A DNA stretch of 64,000 nt from Microbispora rosea subsp. aerata (GTDB lineage: Bacteria; Actinomycetota; Actinomycetes; Streptosporangiales; Streptosporangiaceae), in contig NZ_BMPY01000010.1 of NCBI RefSeq assembly GCF_014647835.1, positions 62,001-126,000 on the forward strand, written 5' to 3'. The notes beneath the pieces are model-generated. The model was given only the letters and a program-made list of their open reading frames with translations. It had not been told where the DNA came from and searched no databases. Position 1 is the first letter of the stretch; every line of letters begins with the position of its first letter. A program made the translations under genes and the position numbers. Shown here in pieces: positions 35,484 through 43,219 of the stretch.

Positions 35484-36428
35484 TCACGCGGCGAGAAGAC
35501 GGGCGAGTTCGGCCGGGCCGGCGTTGCCGCCCGTGCACACCACGGCCACCCTGCGCCCGGCGAACTCCTCGCGCCGGGCCAGGAGCCCGGCCAGGGCCGC
35601 CGCCCCCGCCCCCTCGGCCAGGGTGTGGGCCTCGGTGAGCAGCAGGCGCTGGGCCCGCAGGATGTCGTCGTCCTCGACGAGGACGAAGTCGGCCAGCCGC
35701 TCCCGCATCACGGCCTGCGGGGTCGCGAACGCCGAGCCGGTGGCGAGCCCCTCCACGACGGTCCTCACGGGCCGGGTCACCGGTTCCCGCAACCGCCAGG
35801 AGTCGTACGCCGCCGGGGCCTGGGCCGACTGTACGGCGATCACCCGGCAGCCCGGCGCGAGCGCCGCGGCGGCCAGACACGCGGCGGCGGCCCCGCTGCC
35901 GCTGCCGACGGGGACGAACACCGCGTCCAGGTCCGGCCGGGCCGTGAACATCTCGACGTAGAGCGTGCCCACCCCGGCGAGGATGTCCGGCTCGTCGGCC
36001 GGGCTGATCAGCCTGCGTCCGGTGCGCTCGGCGAGGTCGCGCGCATGATCGCCGGTCTCCACCATCGTCGCGCCCCGCACCTCGACGGCCGCCCCGAGCG
36101 CCTCGACCGCCGCAACCTTGGCCGGGTTGGGGTTCTCCGGCATCAGCACCGCGCACGGCACGCCGTACAGGCGGCAGGCGTACGCGACGGACTGGGCGTG
36201 GTTGCCGGTCGAATAGGTGACGACGCCGCGGGCGCGGTCCGCCATCCGGGCCAGCAACGTGATGCCGCCGCGGACCTTGAACGCCCCGGTGGGCTGGACG
36301 TTCTCGTGCTTCACATGGACCTCGGCGCCGACCACCGCGTTGAGCACGGGATAGGACCACATGGGCGTTTCGGGCAGATGGGGGGCGACGAGCCGCCGCG
36401 CGTCCAGGATGTCGCGGATGTTGGTCAT
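35484..36428 (-). CDS. Threonine/serine dehydratase-like PLP enzyme
   Basis: A 314-aa fold type II PLP enzyme. The Schiff-base Lys lies in QPTGAFKVRGG, the phosphate-binding glycine loop in VPVGSGSGAAAA, and YSTGNHAQSVAYA is the substrate loop. It lacks the C-terminal regulatory domain of biosynthetic IlvA, resembling catabolic threonine or serine dehydratases and racemases of the TdcB group. The divergent LysR gene is 76 bases away and probably regulates it. The exact substrate (Thr, Ser or hydroxy-amino acid) is not determined. Confidence 0.9.
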   Translation of the reverse strand: MTNIRDILDARRLVAPHLPETPMWSYPVLNAVVGAEVHVKHENVQPTGAFKVRGGITLLARMADRARGVVTYSTGNHAQSVAYACRLYGVPCAVLMPENPNPAKVAAVEALGAAVEVRGATMVETGDHARDLAERTGRRLISPADEPDILAGVGTLYVEMFTARPDLDAVFVPVGSGSGAAAACLAAAALAPGCRVIAVQSAQAPAAYDSWRLREPVTRPVRTVVEGLATGSAFATPQAVMRERLADFVLVEDDDILRAQRLLLTEAHTLAEGAGAAALAGLLARREEFAGRRVAVVCTGGNAGPAELARLLAA

Positions 36429-36504
36429 GGCCCGTAGCCTGGCCCGCGGCCCGACGATAGGTCCAACTGAAGGTTTGCGGCAAAACCATAGACGGGATCG
36501 ATGA

Positions 36505-37557
36505 ATGTCGCTCGACGTCGTACGACTGCGGGTGCTCGTGGCCGTGGCCAGGACGGGCACGGTGACCGCCGCGGCGCAGGAGCTGCACTACTCGCAGCCC
36601 TCTGTGAGCCACCATCTGGCCCGGCTGGAGGCGGAGACGGGCGCGAAGCTGGTGCAGCGCGTGGGGCGCGGCATCCGCCTCACCGAGGCGGGCCGCCTGC
36701 TCGCCGAGCGGGGCGCGGAGATCCTCGGCCGCCTCGACGCGGCGGCGGCGGAGCTGGCCGCGCACGTCGGGCTGCGGGCCGGACGCGTGCGACTGGCCGC
36801 GTTCCCCTCCGCCCTCGGCACGTTCGTCCCGGCCGCCGCCGCTCGCCTCGCCCGGGACCACCCCGGGCTGGACCTGCGGCTGATGGAGGCCGAGCCGCCG
36901 GAGGCGCTGCGCCTGCTGCGCGCGGGCCGGGTGGAGGTGGCGGTGATCTTCCGGTACGGCGAGAGCGGCCCGGAGGACGACGACGTCCGGCTGGTCCACC
37001 TGCTCGACGACCCGAGTTTCCTCGTGACTCCCCGCTCGCCCGGCGGCCCCGCCGTACGGGCGGGCGCTCAGTGCCCCACACCGGCCGATCCCGCCGTACG
37101 GGCGGACGCATCGCGCTCCGCATCCGCACCGCCCGGCGAAAAGCCGGACTCGGAGGCACCGCCCGGCGAGGAGCCGGGCCCGCCCGGTGCGGAGGCGCAC
37201 CTGGCGGCGCACGCGGGCGGGCCGTGGATCGCGGGCTGCGAGCGGTGCCGCGCGCACCTGCTCGCGCTGTGCGCGGAGGCGGGCTTCGAGCCGCGCATCT
37301 CGTTCACCACCGACGACTACGTGGCCGTGCAGGCCATGGTCGCGGCCGGGCTGGGCGTGACGGTCCTCCCCCGGCTGGCGCTGTCGGCCCACCGCCACCC
37401 GGACGTGCGGGTGGCCGAGCTGCCCGGCTCGGCCCGCCGGGTCTACGCCGCGACGTACGGCGAGCCACCCGACCCGCCCGCCGTCGCCGCTTTAGCACAG
37501 GGGCGTCCGGGAACGCCGGCCGGGCCGGTCACCGCGCCGGAAGGCGTCCGTCCGTGA
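36505..37557 (+). CDS. LysR-family regulator with internal low-complexity insert
   Basis: A 350-aa regulator. The N-terminal winged helix (residues 1-60; LRVLVAVARTGTVTAAAQEL, HYSQPSVSHHLARLE) is followed by a LysR effector domain. That domain is interrupted at about residues 177-234 by a Pro/Glu/Ala-rich stretch with duplicated elements (SGEKPDSEAPPGEEP-like repeats) between LVTPRSPGG and GGPWIAGCERCRAHLL. Typical LysR proteins are about 300 aa, so the extra length is this insert. It diverges from the dehydratase gene, its likely target. Its start ATG at 36505 has no clear ribosome site. Confidence 0.88.
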   Translation: MSLDVVRLRVLVAVARTGTVTAAAQELHYSQPSVSHHLARLEAETGAKLVQRVGRGIRLTEAGRLLAERGAEILGRLDAAAAELAAHVGLRAGRVRLAAFPSALGTFVPAAAARLARDHPGLDLRLMEAEPPEALRLLRAGRVEVAVIFRYGESGPEDDDVRLVHLLDDPSFLVTPRSPGGPAVRAGAQCPTPADPAVRADASRSASAPPGEKPDSEAPPGEEPGPPGAEAHLAAHAGGPWIAGCERCRAHLLALCAEAGFEPRISFTTDDYVAVQAMVAAGLGVTVLPRLALSAHRHPDVRVAELPGSARRVYAATYGEPPDPPAVAALAQGRPGTPAGPVTAPEGVRP

Positions 37558-37583
37558 CCCGGCCCGACAAGGCGGCACGGCCG

Positions 37584-38114
37584 TCAGCTCGGGCTCGGTG
37601 CGGGTGTCGGCGTGGCGAGGTCGTTGTCCAGCTCCTTCACGGTCCACACCGCGGTGCCGCTGCCCGGGAGCTGACTGATCTTGGACAGGAACGTGCCGGT
37701 GCCGTCGATCGTGTCGTCGTCCTCGTACGCGAAGACGGTGAGGGGCTGCCAGACGTGCCACTGGTCGGCGGGGAAGAGCAGCCGGGGGCCGATCAGCAGG
37801 TCCGAGTCGCCGAACAGCCGCTCGCTGTCGACGGTCACCCAGCCGTACGACGGTCTCTGGCTGAGCCGTACGAAGATGACCGACGAGCCGCCCTCGGGCA
37901 CGACGATCTCGGAGGGCGAGACGATGACGCTCGGCGTGGCGCTCACGCTCGGCGACGGGGCGGGCGTGGGCGCCGAGGTCTCCGAGGTCGCCGCCCGGAC
38001 CTCGCGGGGTGCGGCGTCGGCCGTGCCCGGGACGAGCGCGGTCACCGCGGACGCCGTGGCGGCGACGGCCGCGAGGGCGACCGAGCGACGTAACCGACTG
38101 CGAGCCAAACGCAT
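37584..38114 (-). CDS. Secreted protein with beta-sandwich (Calx-beta-like) domain
   Basis: A 176-aa exported protein. A signal peptide (RRSVALAAVAATASAVTALV, cleavage after ADA) leads to a Pro/Ser/Thr linker and a roughly 100-residue domain with VTVDSERLFGDSDLLIGP and TVFAYEDDDTIDGTGTF, resembling a Calx-beta-like fold with acidic calcium-type residues. It ends in a short Pro/Ser tail. GGAGGT precedes the ATG at 38114. Function unknown; no neighbours on its strand. Confidence 0.75.
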   Translation of the reverse strand: MRLARSRLRRSVALAAVAATASAVTALVPGTADAAPREVRAATSETSAPTPAPSPSVSATPSVIVSPSEIVVPEGGSSVIFVRLSQRPSYGWVTVDSERLFGDSDLLIGPRLLFPADQWHVWQPLTVFAYEDDDTIDGTGTFLSKISQLPGSGTAVWTVKELDNDLATPTPAPSPS

Positions 38115-38329
38115 CGACACCTCCATCACGAGCGGACCACGCCGCCCGGCCGGGTACGGCACCGGCCGGGCTCGGCGACGCTCCAAGAGTCGAAGACGCG
38201 TCGCCCGCTGTACAGAAGCCGCCTCCGTGCCGGCGGACCGGGACACGCGGAAGCGGGCGGCGGCCCGTCCTCTACCTGAGGCAACCACCGCCGGACGCGA
38301 TCCACGCGCCGGCCGGGCCGCTGAAAGAT

Positions 38330-38605
38330 TCAGCCCGCCCGGCGGAACTCGTCGGCCTGGGGACCCTCGGCGCAGGCGGCGGCCAGCTCGTCCAGCGACA
38401 GGCCCAGCGCGGCGGCGAGCGCGGCGACGGTGAAGAAGGCCGGGGTCGGCGCGCGGCCGGTCTCGATCTTGCGCAGCGTCTCGGCCGACAGCCCGGCCGC
38501 CGCGGCGACCTCGACCATGCTGCGCTCGCCGCGCGCCTGCCGGAGCAGGGCGCCGAACCGCTCGCCCCGCTGCCGCTCCTCGGGGGTCAGAGGCACTCTC
38601 ACCAT
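38330..38605 (-). CDS. XRE-family DNA-binding protein
   Basis: A 91-aa repressor-like protein with a helix-turn-helix of the Xre/Cro type (residues about 14-70; LLRQARGERSMVEVAAAAGL, SAETLRKIETGRAPTPAFF). It is divergent from map with a 54-base spacer, so it may regulate that gene and itself. The start is ATG 38605. Confidence 0.85.
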   Translation of the reverse strand: MVRVPLTPEERQRGERFGALLRQARGERSMVEVAAAAGLSAETLRKIETGRAPTPAFFTVAALAAALGLSLDELAAACAEGPQADEFRRAG

Positions 38606-38618
38606 GACCGTGATACTA

Positions 38619-38628
38619 ATACCGGTAT
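38619..38628. promoter_or_regulatory. Palindrome ATACCGGTAT between xre and map
   Basis: A perfect ten-base palindrome centred in the 54-base divergent spacer, overlapped by a TATAGT -10-like box for map (38626-38631). Probably the operator of the XRE protein. Confidence 0.5.
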
Positions 38629-38659
38629 AGTTATTGGTGCCACTCGGGAGGGCCCTGTC

Positions 38660-39427
38660 ATGGTGGAAATCAAGAGCGACGCCGCGCTGGACGCGATGCG
38701 GGAGGCGGGGCGCGTGGTGGCCCGCGTCCTCGACACGGTGCGGAAGGTCGCGGCCATCGGGGTGCGGCTCACGGACCTCGACGAGACCGCGCGGGAGGTG
38801 CTGCGCGAGGCCGGGGCGAGCTCGCCGTTCCTCGGCTACCGGCCGCACTTCGCGCCGACCCCGTTTCCCGCCGTGATCTGCGTGTCCGTCAACGACGCCA
38901 TCGTGCACGGCATCCCCACCGGCTACCGGCTGCGGGACGGCGACGTCGTCGGCGTCGACTGCGGCGCGAAGCTGGACGGCTGGACGGCCGACGCCGCCGT
39001 CACGTTCATCGTGGGCACGCCGCGCCCCGGCGACCTGGAGCTCATCGACACCACACGCCGGGCCCTGGAGGCCGGGATCGCCGCCGCGACCGTGGGCAAC
39101 CGCATCGGGGACATCTCGGCGGCGATCGGCGCGATCGCCAAGGAGGCAGGGTACGGCATGCCCCTGGACTTCGGCGGCCACGGCATCGGCCGCAACATGC
39201 ACGAGGACCCCTCGGTGCCGAACCACGGCAGGCCGGGCCGGGGCTATCCCCTGCGGCACGGGCTCGCGCTGGCCATCGAGCCGATGTTCATCGCCGGGGG
39301 CGGGAACGGCTACCACACGGCGGGCGACGGCTGGACGCTGCACAGCGTGGACGGCAGCCGGGCCGCCCACATGGAGCACACGATCGCCGTGACCGAGGAC
39401 GGCCCCCGTGTGCTGACCGTGCTCTGA
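38660..39427 (+). CDS. map: Type I methionine aminopeptidase
   Basis: A 255-aa cytosolic pita-bread metallopeptidase that removes the initiator Met. The metal ligands are the Asp residues in DVVGVDCGAKLDGWTADAAV, the His in GGHGIGRNMHEDPSV and the Glu residues in ALAIEPMF and MEHTIAV. It starts at ATG 38660 with GGGAGGG upstream. A paralogue near the ribosomal-protein operon is usual in actinomycetes, so this is probably an accessory copy. The divergent XRE regulator suggests conditional expression. Confidence 0.95.
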   Translation: MVEIKSDAALDAMREAGRVVARVLDTVRKVAAIGVRLTDLDETAREVLREAGASSPFLGYRPHFAPTPFPAVICVSVNDAIVHGIPTGYRLRDGDVVGVDCGAKLDGWTADAAVTFIVGTPRPGDLELIDTTRRALEAGIAAATVGNRIGDISAAIGAIAKEAGYGMPLDFGGHGIGRNMHEDPSVPNHGRPGRGYPLRHGLALAIEPMFIAGGGNGYHTAGDGWTLHSVDGSRAAHMEHTIAVTEDGPRVLTVL

Positions 39428-39492
39428 ACGGCACGCCGGGCGGCCGCGAAATAGAAGTGCCCGGACCCGCGTGGTGTACGTACCATCCGAGC

Positions 39493-40128
39493 ATGCCGAC
39501 GCTGCCGACGCTCGCCCTGTTCGCCGCCGCCACGCTGGCGCTGCTCGTTGTCCCGGGACCCGCCGTGCTCTACATCGTCACCCGCAGCGTGGCCCAGGGC
39601 CGTTCGGCGGGGCTGGTGTCGGTGCTCGGCGTCCACGCCGGGTCGCTGGTGCACATCGCCGCGGCGGCGTTCGGGATCACCGCCGTGCTCGCCGCCTCGG
39701 CCACGGCCTTCACCGTCGTTAAGTATCTCGGCGCGGCCTACCTCGTCTATCTGGGCGTCCGCAAGCTCACGCACCGGCCGGAGAGCGAGAGCGCCGAGGT
39801 CAAGGCGGCCTCGTCCCGGCGGGTGTTCGGCGAGGGGTTCGTGGTCAACGTGCTGAACCCCAAGACGGCCATGTTCTTCCTGGCGTTCCTGCCGCAGTTC
39901 GTCGATCCCGCCCGTGGTCCCGTGGCGGCGCAGGTGCTCGTGCTCGGGGCCGTGTGGGTCGCCCTCGGCATGGCCAGCGACGGCACGTACGCGCTGCTGG
40001 CCTCGGTCCTCGCCGGGCGGCTGCGCTCCTCGGCCCGGGCCCGGCGGCGGCTCGACCGGGGCAGCGGCGTCGTCTACCTCGGTCTCGGCGCCGCGGCGGC
40101 CCTCACCGGCGAGAGCGCCAAGGCCTGA
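39493..40128 (+). CDS. LysE/RhtB-family amino acid exporter
   Basis: A 211-aa inner-membrane protein with six hydrophobic segments and the family motif LALLVVPGPAVLYIV near the start, followed by GVHAGSLVHIAAAAFG and LNPKTAMFFLAFLPQFV. It exports amino acids or small metabolites. Start ATG 39493. There is no operon partner. Confidence 0.92.
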   Translation: MPTLPTLALFAAATLALLVVPGPAVLYIVTRSVAQGRSAGLVSVLGVHAGSLVHIAAAAFGITAVLAASATAFTVVKYLGAAYLVYLGVRKLTHRPESESAEVKAASSRRVFGEGFVVNVLNPKTAMFFLAFLPQFVDPARGPVAAQVLVLGAVWVALGMASDGTYALLASVLAGRLRSSARARRRLDRGSGVVYLGLGAAAALTGESAKA

Positions 40129-40191
40129 CGCCCGGCAGCGCCGCCTCAGCGCCATCCGGGAGGCGGGAGCCGCCGGCGGGCCGGCAGCCGT

Positions 40192-41370
40192 TCAGGGGCG
40201 GGCCTGGACCATGGCGTGGGTGCCGCTGGTGCGCCACGGGCGGCCGGTCGCGTCCAGCTCCTCCAGCGTCCGCCGCGGCAGGCCGGCGAGCGCGTCCGAC
40301 TTCAGCGTGCGCAGCGCGACGACCGGGCCGGGGAAATAGGCGGTGACGGCGGTGAACGGCACGGTGGCCGGCCACATCCGGTCGCCGACGAGCCGGCGGT
40401 AGTTCAAGTCGCCCTTCATGACGGTCAGCGAGGCCGAGGCGAACTCCTCCCGCAGGTCGTCCGGCATGTCCGAGTAGGGTAACGGGGCGCAGGCGAAGGG
40501 GTGCGCCCGCAGCGTGAGACGTCCTTCCTCCATCGCGCCCCAGAGGCGGGCCCCCGCCTCTCCGGCCCGCCCGGGCGCCGCGGCGAGCCGCCGCAGGCAC
40601 GCGAGCACGTCGGCCGGGGTGGCGTCCGAGACGAAGTACGGAACGGGTTTGACGTGGAGGACGATCTCGCCCGCCAGCCCGTGGGCGAGGAGATGGTCGG
40701 CCAGCACGAGATCGGGCAGCAGTTCGCGCCCCGCGTTGTCGGCGACCAGGCAGATCCTTCCCGGCGCGGCGGCCTCGAGCAGCGACCACAGCAGCGGGCG
40801 GTCGTCCACCACCAGGTCCGCGGCCCTCTCCCCGTCGTCCTCGGCGGTGACGCCGAAGGACAGGTCCGCGCGGTTGCCCCACAGCGAGCCGAGCAGCAGC
40901 GCGTCGGCCCGCTCGGCCGGAGGCAGCACGGCGGTCTCGTCGAGCGCCGCCAGCTCTCCGTCCACGACCGGGCCGTCGAGCTCGGCCTGCTTCATCGGGC
41001 CGAACGGATCGACTCCGCGCCACGGGCCGTCGCCGAAATATCCGGTGGCTTCGAGCACCTTGCGGTAGAAGTAGCTCTCCGCCCACAGGAACGGCACGTC
41101 GACATAGCGCCGGCCGATCTTGCCGCGCCCCCACTCCGCCCAGGCCGCGGCGTCGTGCGCCGACGGCTCCAGCGGCGTCATGACGTCGCGCACGACCTCG
41201 TCGAGCAGCCGGTCGAGCGCGCGCCGCCTCTCGGGGTCGTACGGCAGCGCCGCCGCGATCTGGCGGACGAGCACGGGATGCCGCTCCCTGAAGACGCTCA
41301 GGGCGTAGGAACCGGGGACGTTCCCCATGATGGGCGGGGCCTCCGCCACGGTCTCACGGGCACCACTCAT
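40192..41370 (-). CDS. DUF89/ARMT1-like damage-control phosphatase
   Basis: A 392-aa cytosolic protein. DUF89 members are metal-dependent phosphatases that remove damaged phospho-metabolites. The diagnostic residues include the Asp-Asn pair in LVADNAGRELLPDL, VKPVPYFVSDAT and the KGDLNYRRLVGDR block. The N-terminal helical part has WAESYFYRKVLEATGYF. The ATG at 41370 gives this start. No metabolic neighbour indicates the substrate. Confidence 0.88.
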   Translation of the reverse strand: MSGARETVAEAPPIMGNVPGSYALSVFRERHPVLVRQIAAALPYDPERRRALDRLLDEVVRDVMTPLEPSAHDAAAWAEWGRGKIGRRYVDVPFLWAESYFYRKVLEATGYFGDGPWRGVDPFGPMKQAELDGPVVDGELAALDETAVLPPAERADALLLGSLWGNRADLSFGVTAEDDGERAADLVVDDRPLLWSLLEAAAPGRICLVADNAGRELLPDLVLADHLLAHGLAGEIVLHVKPVPYFVSDATPADVLACLRRLAAAPGRAGEAGARLWGAMEEGRLTLRAHPFACAPLPYSDMPDDLREEFASASLTVMKGDLNYRRLVGDRMWPATVPFTAVTAYFPGPVVALRTLKSDALAGLPRRTLEELDATGRPWRTSGTHAMVQARP

Positions 41371-41494
41371 CCCCGGCGTCCTCCCTCGGCTCGCTCCCTC
41401 GGCTCGCGGATCCGCACCGCCAGTAAACCGCAGCGGCCGAGCCACGCCGCGAGGGGGGCGGGGCGGCGAGGCGCTCCTCCGTCTCGAAGACGGC

Positions 41495-41717
41495 ATGCCC
41501 GGCCCCGCACAGGAGGCGCGCGTCACCACGTCCGCGCCGTACGGCCGGCCGTCCACATGTCGCCGATCCGCTTCAGCTCGATCTCGAGCTCCTCGGAGTG
41601 AAGCAGGGCGCGCCGAGCACCCCATGCCGCCGGCGCTGCTGACCGCGGCGACGACGTCCCGGCAGCGCTGAGGACGAAGATCGGAATACCGAACATGCCG
41701 GCGGCACGGGTCCGCAT
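41495..41717 (-). pseudogene. Decayed fragment of a nitronate monooxygenase gene
   Basis: Minus-strand translation in two frames gives alternating pieces of a nitronate monooxygenase N-terminus: MRTRAAGMFGIPIFVLSA, then in another frame CRDVVAAVSSAGGMG, then HSEELEIELKRIG in the first frame and VDGRPYGADVV in the second. Thus about 70 residues of the enzyme remain with at least three frameshifts and a lost 3' part. The original genes are about 360 aa FMN-dependent oxidases. A KstR-like site stands 26 bases upstream of its former start. No functional product is expected. Confidence 0.65.
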
Positions 41718-41742
41718 GCCGCGTACGTACGACGCTTCCCTA

Positions 41743-41760
41743 ACTGCAACACGTTCTAGT
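41743..41760 (-). promoter_or_regulatory. KstR-like operator, site A
   Basis: On the minus strand this reads ACTAGAACGTGTTGCAGT, close to the KstR-type palindrome ACTAGAACGTGTTCTAGT (core AAC-N2-GTT). It is upstream of the nitronate monooxygenase remnant. KstR controls steroid and lipid catabolism genes in actinobacteria. Confidence 0.5.
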
Positions 41761-41826
41761 AAGCCGCGTCGATAGGGTTCCTACCAGCCAGTAACCCGGT
41801 AACGATGAGTCCTGTCCCATCAATCA

Positions 41827-41844
41827 CGAGAACACGTTCCAGGC
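41827..41844 (+). promoter_or_regulatory. KstR-like operator, site B
   Basis: ACGAGAACACGTTCCAGG shares the AAC-N2-GTT core and lies 100 bases upstream of the LysR gene. The core is short, so chance occurrence is possible. Confidence 0.3.
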
Positions 41845-41943
41845 AGGTTGGTAACACTGCTAACCAACAATGCTCACCGTTAAAGTCAAATTTCATGACA
41901 ATGCGGGATTGCGGCCATACCACGGGGGTCGTACCGTCCCCCT

Positions 41944-42906
41944 ATGGATCTGGAGATCCGCCACTTGAGAATTGTGCACGCGGTCGCCGAAGCCGGGAGC
42001 GTCACGAAAGCGGCCACCCGGCTCGGCCTCGCCCAGCCGTCGCTGACCGCACAGCTGAAGCGCATCGAGCGCTCACTCGGGGGTCCGCTGTTCGAACGCG
42101 ACCGCAACGGCGCCCGTCCCACTCCTCTCGGCGAAATGGTGCTGTCCCGCGCACGGGTGCTGCTGCCCGCCGTACGGGACCTTCAGGAGGACGCGGTTCG
42201 CTTCGCGAACACCTCCGTCAAACTGCCCGGCTATCGCATCGGCGCGACGAACGGCCCCATACTCGGCGGGCTGGTCGAGCGCCTGACCGCCGACCAGCCC
42301 GGCATCCCGGTCACCACCCGCACGTCCTGGTCGGCCAGTGAGCTGACCGGGCTCGCGGTGGCCGGCCGGCTCGACTTCGTGCTGCTGGGGACGTGCGGCG
42401 ACAGCCCGCCTCCCCCGGCCGAGGCGATGAAATGGACCACCGTCGGCACCGACCCGGTCTTCGTGCTCCTGTCCGCGGAGCACCCCCTCGCCGGTGAGAA
42501 GGAGCTGGAGTTGTCCAGCCTCGCCGACGAACACTGGACGGTCGCCCCCGGCGACGGCTGTTTCGCCGACTGCTTCGCCGGGGCCTGCGCGCGGGCGGGG
42601 TTCGTCCCCAAGTCCATCTACGAGACGGACGTGGCGACCTGCCTGCACCTGGTCGGGGTGGGCAAGGCGGTCGCCCTGTGCCAGGCCACCTTTCAGCTCA
42701 CCGCCGGGCTCGTGATGATGCCGCTGGCCGGCGCGCCGCTGCGCTGGCGGCATCTGCTCGGCTGGCATGTGGACTCGATGGGCGCGCGGGCCGCCGCCCC
42801 CGTCATCGCCGCGCACGCCCGCGCCGCGTACGCCGACGCGGTCCGCCGCAGCGCCCGGTACGCCGACTGGCTCGCCACCAATCCGGAGTACGGCGCCGTT
42901 CTCTGA
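41944..42906 (+). CDS. LysR-family regulator
   Basis: A 320-aa LysR protein. The HTH is seen in residues 1-60 (LRIVHAVAEAGSVTKAATRL, AQPSLTAQLKRIE), then an effector-binding domain (about 95-300). It lacks a Shine-Dalgarno sequence and may be leaderless. No divergent target gene is next to it: the left neighbour is the DUF89 gene and the pseudogene. The right side is the protease gene, 313 bases away behind a strong terminator. Target unknown. Confidence 0.9.
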   Translation: MDLEIRHLRIVHAVAEAGSVTKAATRLGLAQPSLTAQLKRIERSLGGPLFERDRNGARPTPLGEMVLSRARVLLPAVRDLQEDAVRFANTSVKLPGYRIGATNGPILGGLVERLTADQPGIPVTTRTSWSASELTGLAVAGRLDFVLLGTCGDSPPPPAEAMKWTTVGTDPVFVLLSAEHPLAGEKELELSSLADEHWTVAPGDGCFADCFAGACARAGFVPKSIYETDVATCLHLVGVGKAVALCQATFQLTAGLVMMPLAGAPLRWRHLLGWHVDSMGARAAAPVIAAHARAAYADAVRRSARYADWLATNPEYGAVL

Positions 42907-43219
42907 CCCCGCTCTTCGACCCCGCGAGGCGGCGGGACACCCCTGCCCGCCGCCTCGCCCGTCAATCTCCGGCCGAGCCCGTCATCGCAGCCCGGTCCAT
43001 CTGGAGCACGGCACCGCTCCCCCACAGCCGCGACCCAGGTTGTCGCGCCTCCGTGTGCCCTCACGCGTCCGCAGGTCCGCTGGCGGCCATTTCCGGGCCA
43101 GCAAATCCCAAGCCGGTGGCGCTTCCATAACTCGGTGATAGGGGCGAATTGATAGATCCATCTGACAGCGGAGGTCGGTTACTTTGACAACGCCCCCCAA
43201 CAAACAAGGAGAGTGCCAC
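42907..43219. other. Gap between LysR and protease genes
   Basis: Contains the LysR terminator (42924-42958). The segment 43130-43219 is AT-richer and ends in AAGGAG, so it is probably the protease promoter and leader. No gene seen. Confidence 0.5.
42924..42958 (+). terminator. Strong hairpin after the LysR gene
   Basis: Perfect 13-base arms GCGAGGCGGCGGG and CCCGCCGCCTCGC around a nine-base loop, 17 bases after the stop. No T-run. Confidence 0.85.

Larger units (their letters stand above)
41371..41943. other. 573-base region between DUF89 and LysR genes
   Basis: Contains the nitronate monooxygenase remnant and the two KstR-like sites. The rest, about 41760-41943, is AT-richer and probably the LysR promoter; no intact gene is present. 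Confidence 0.6.
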
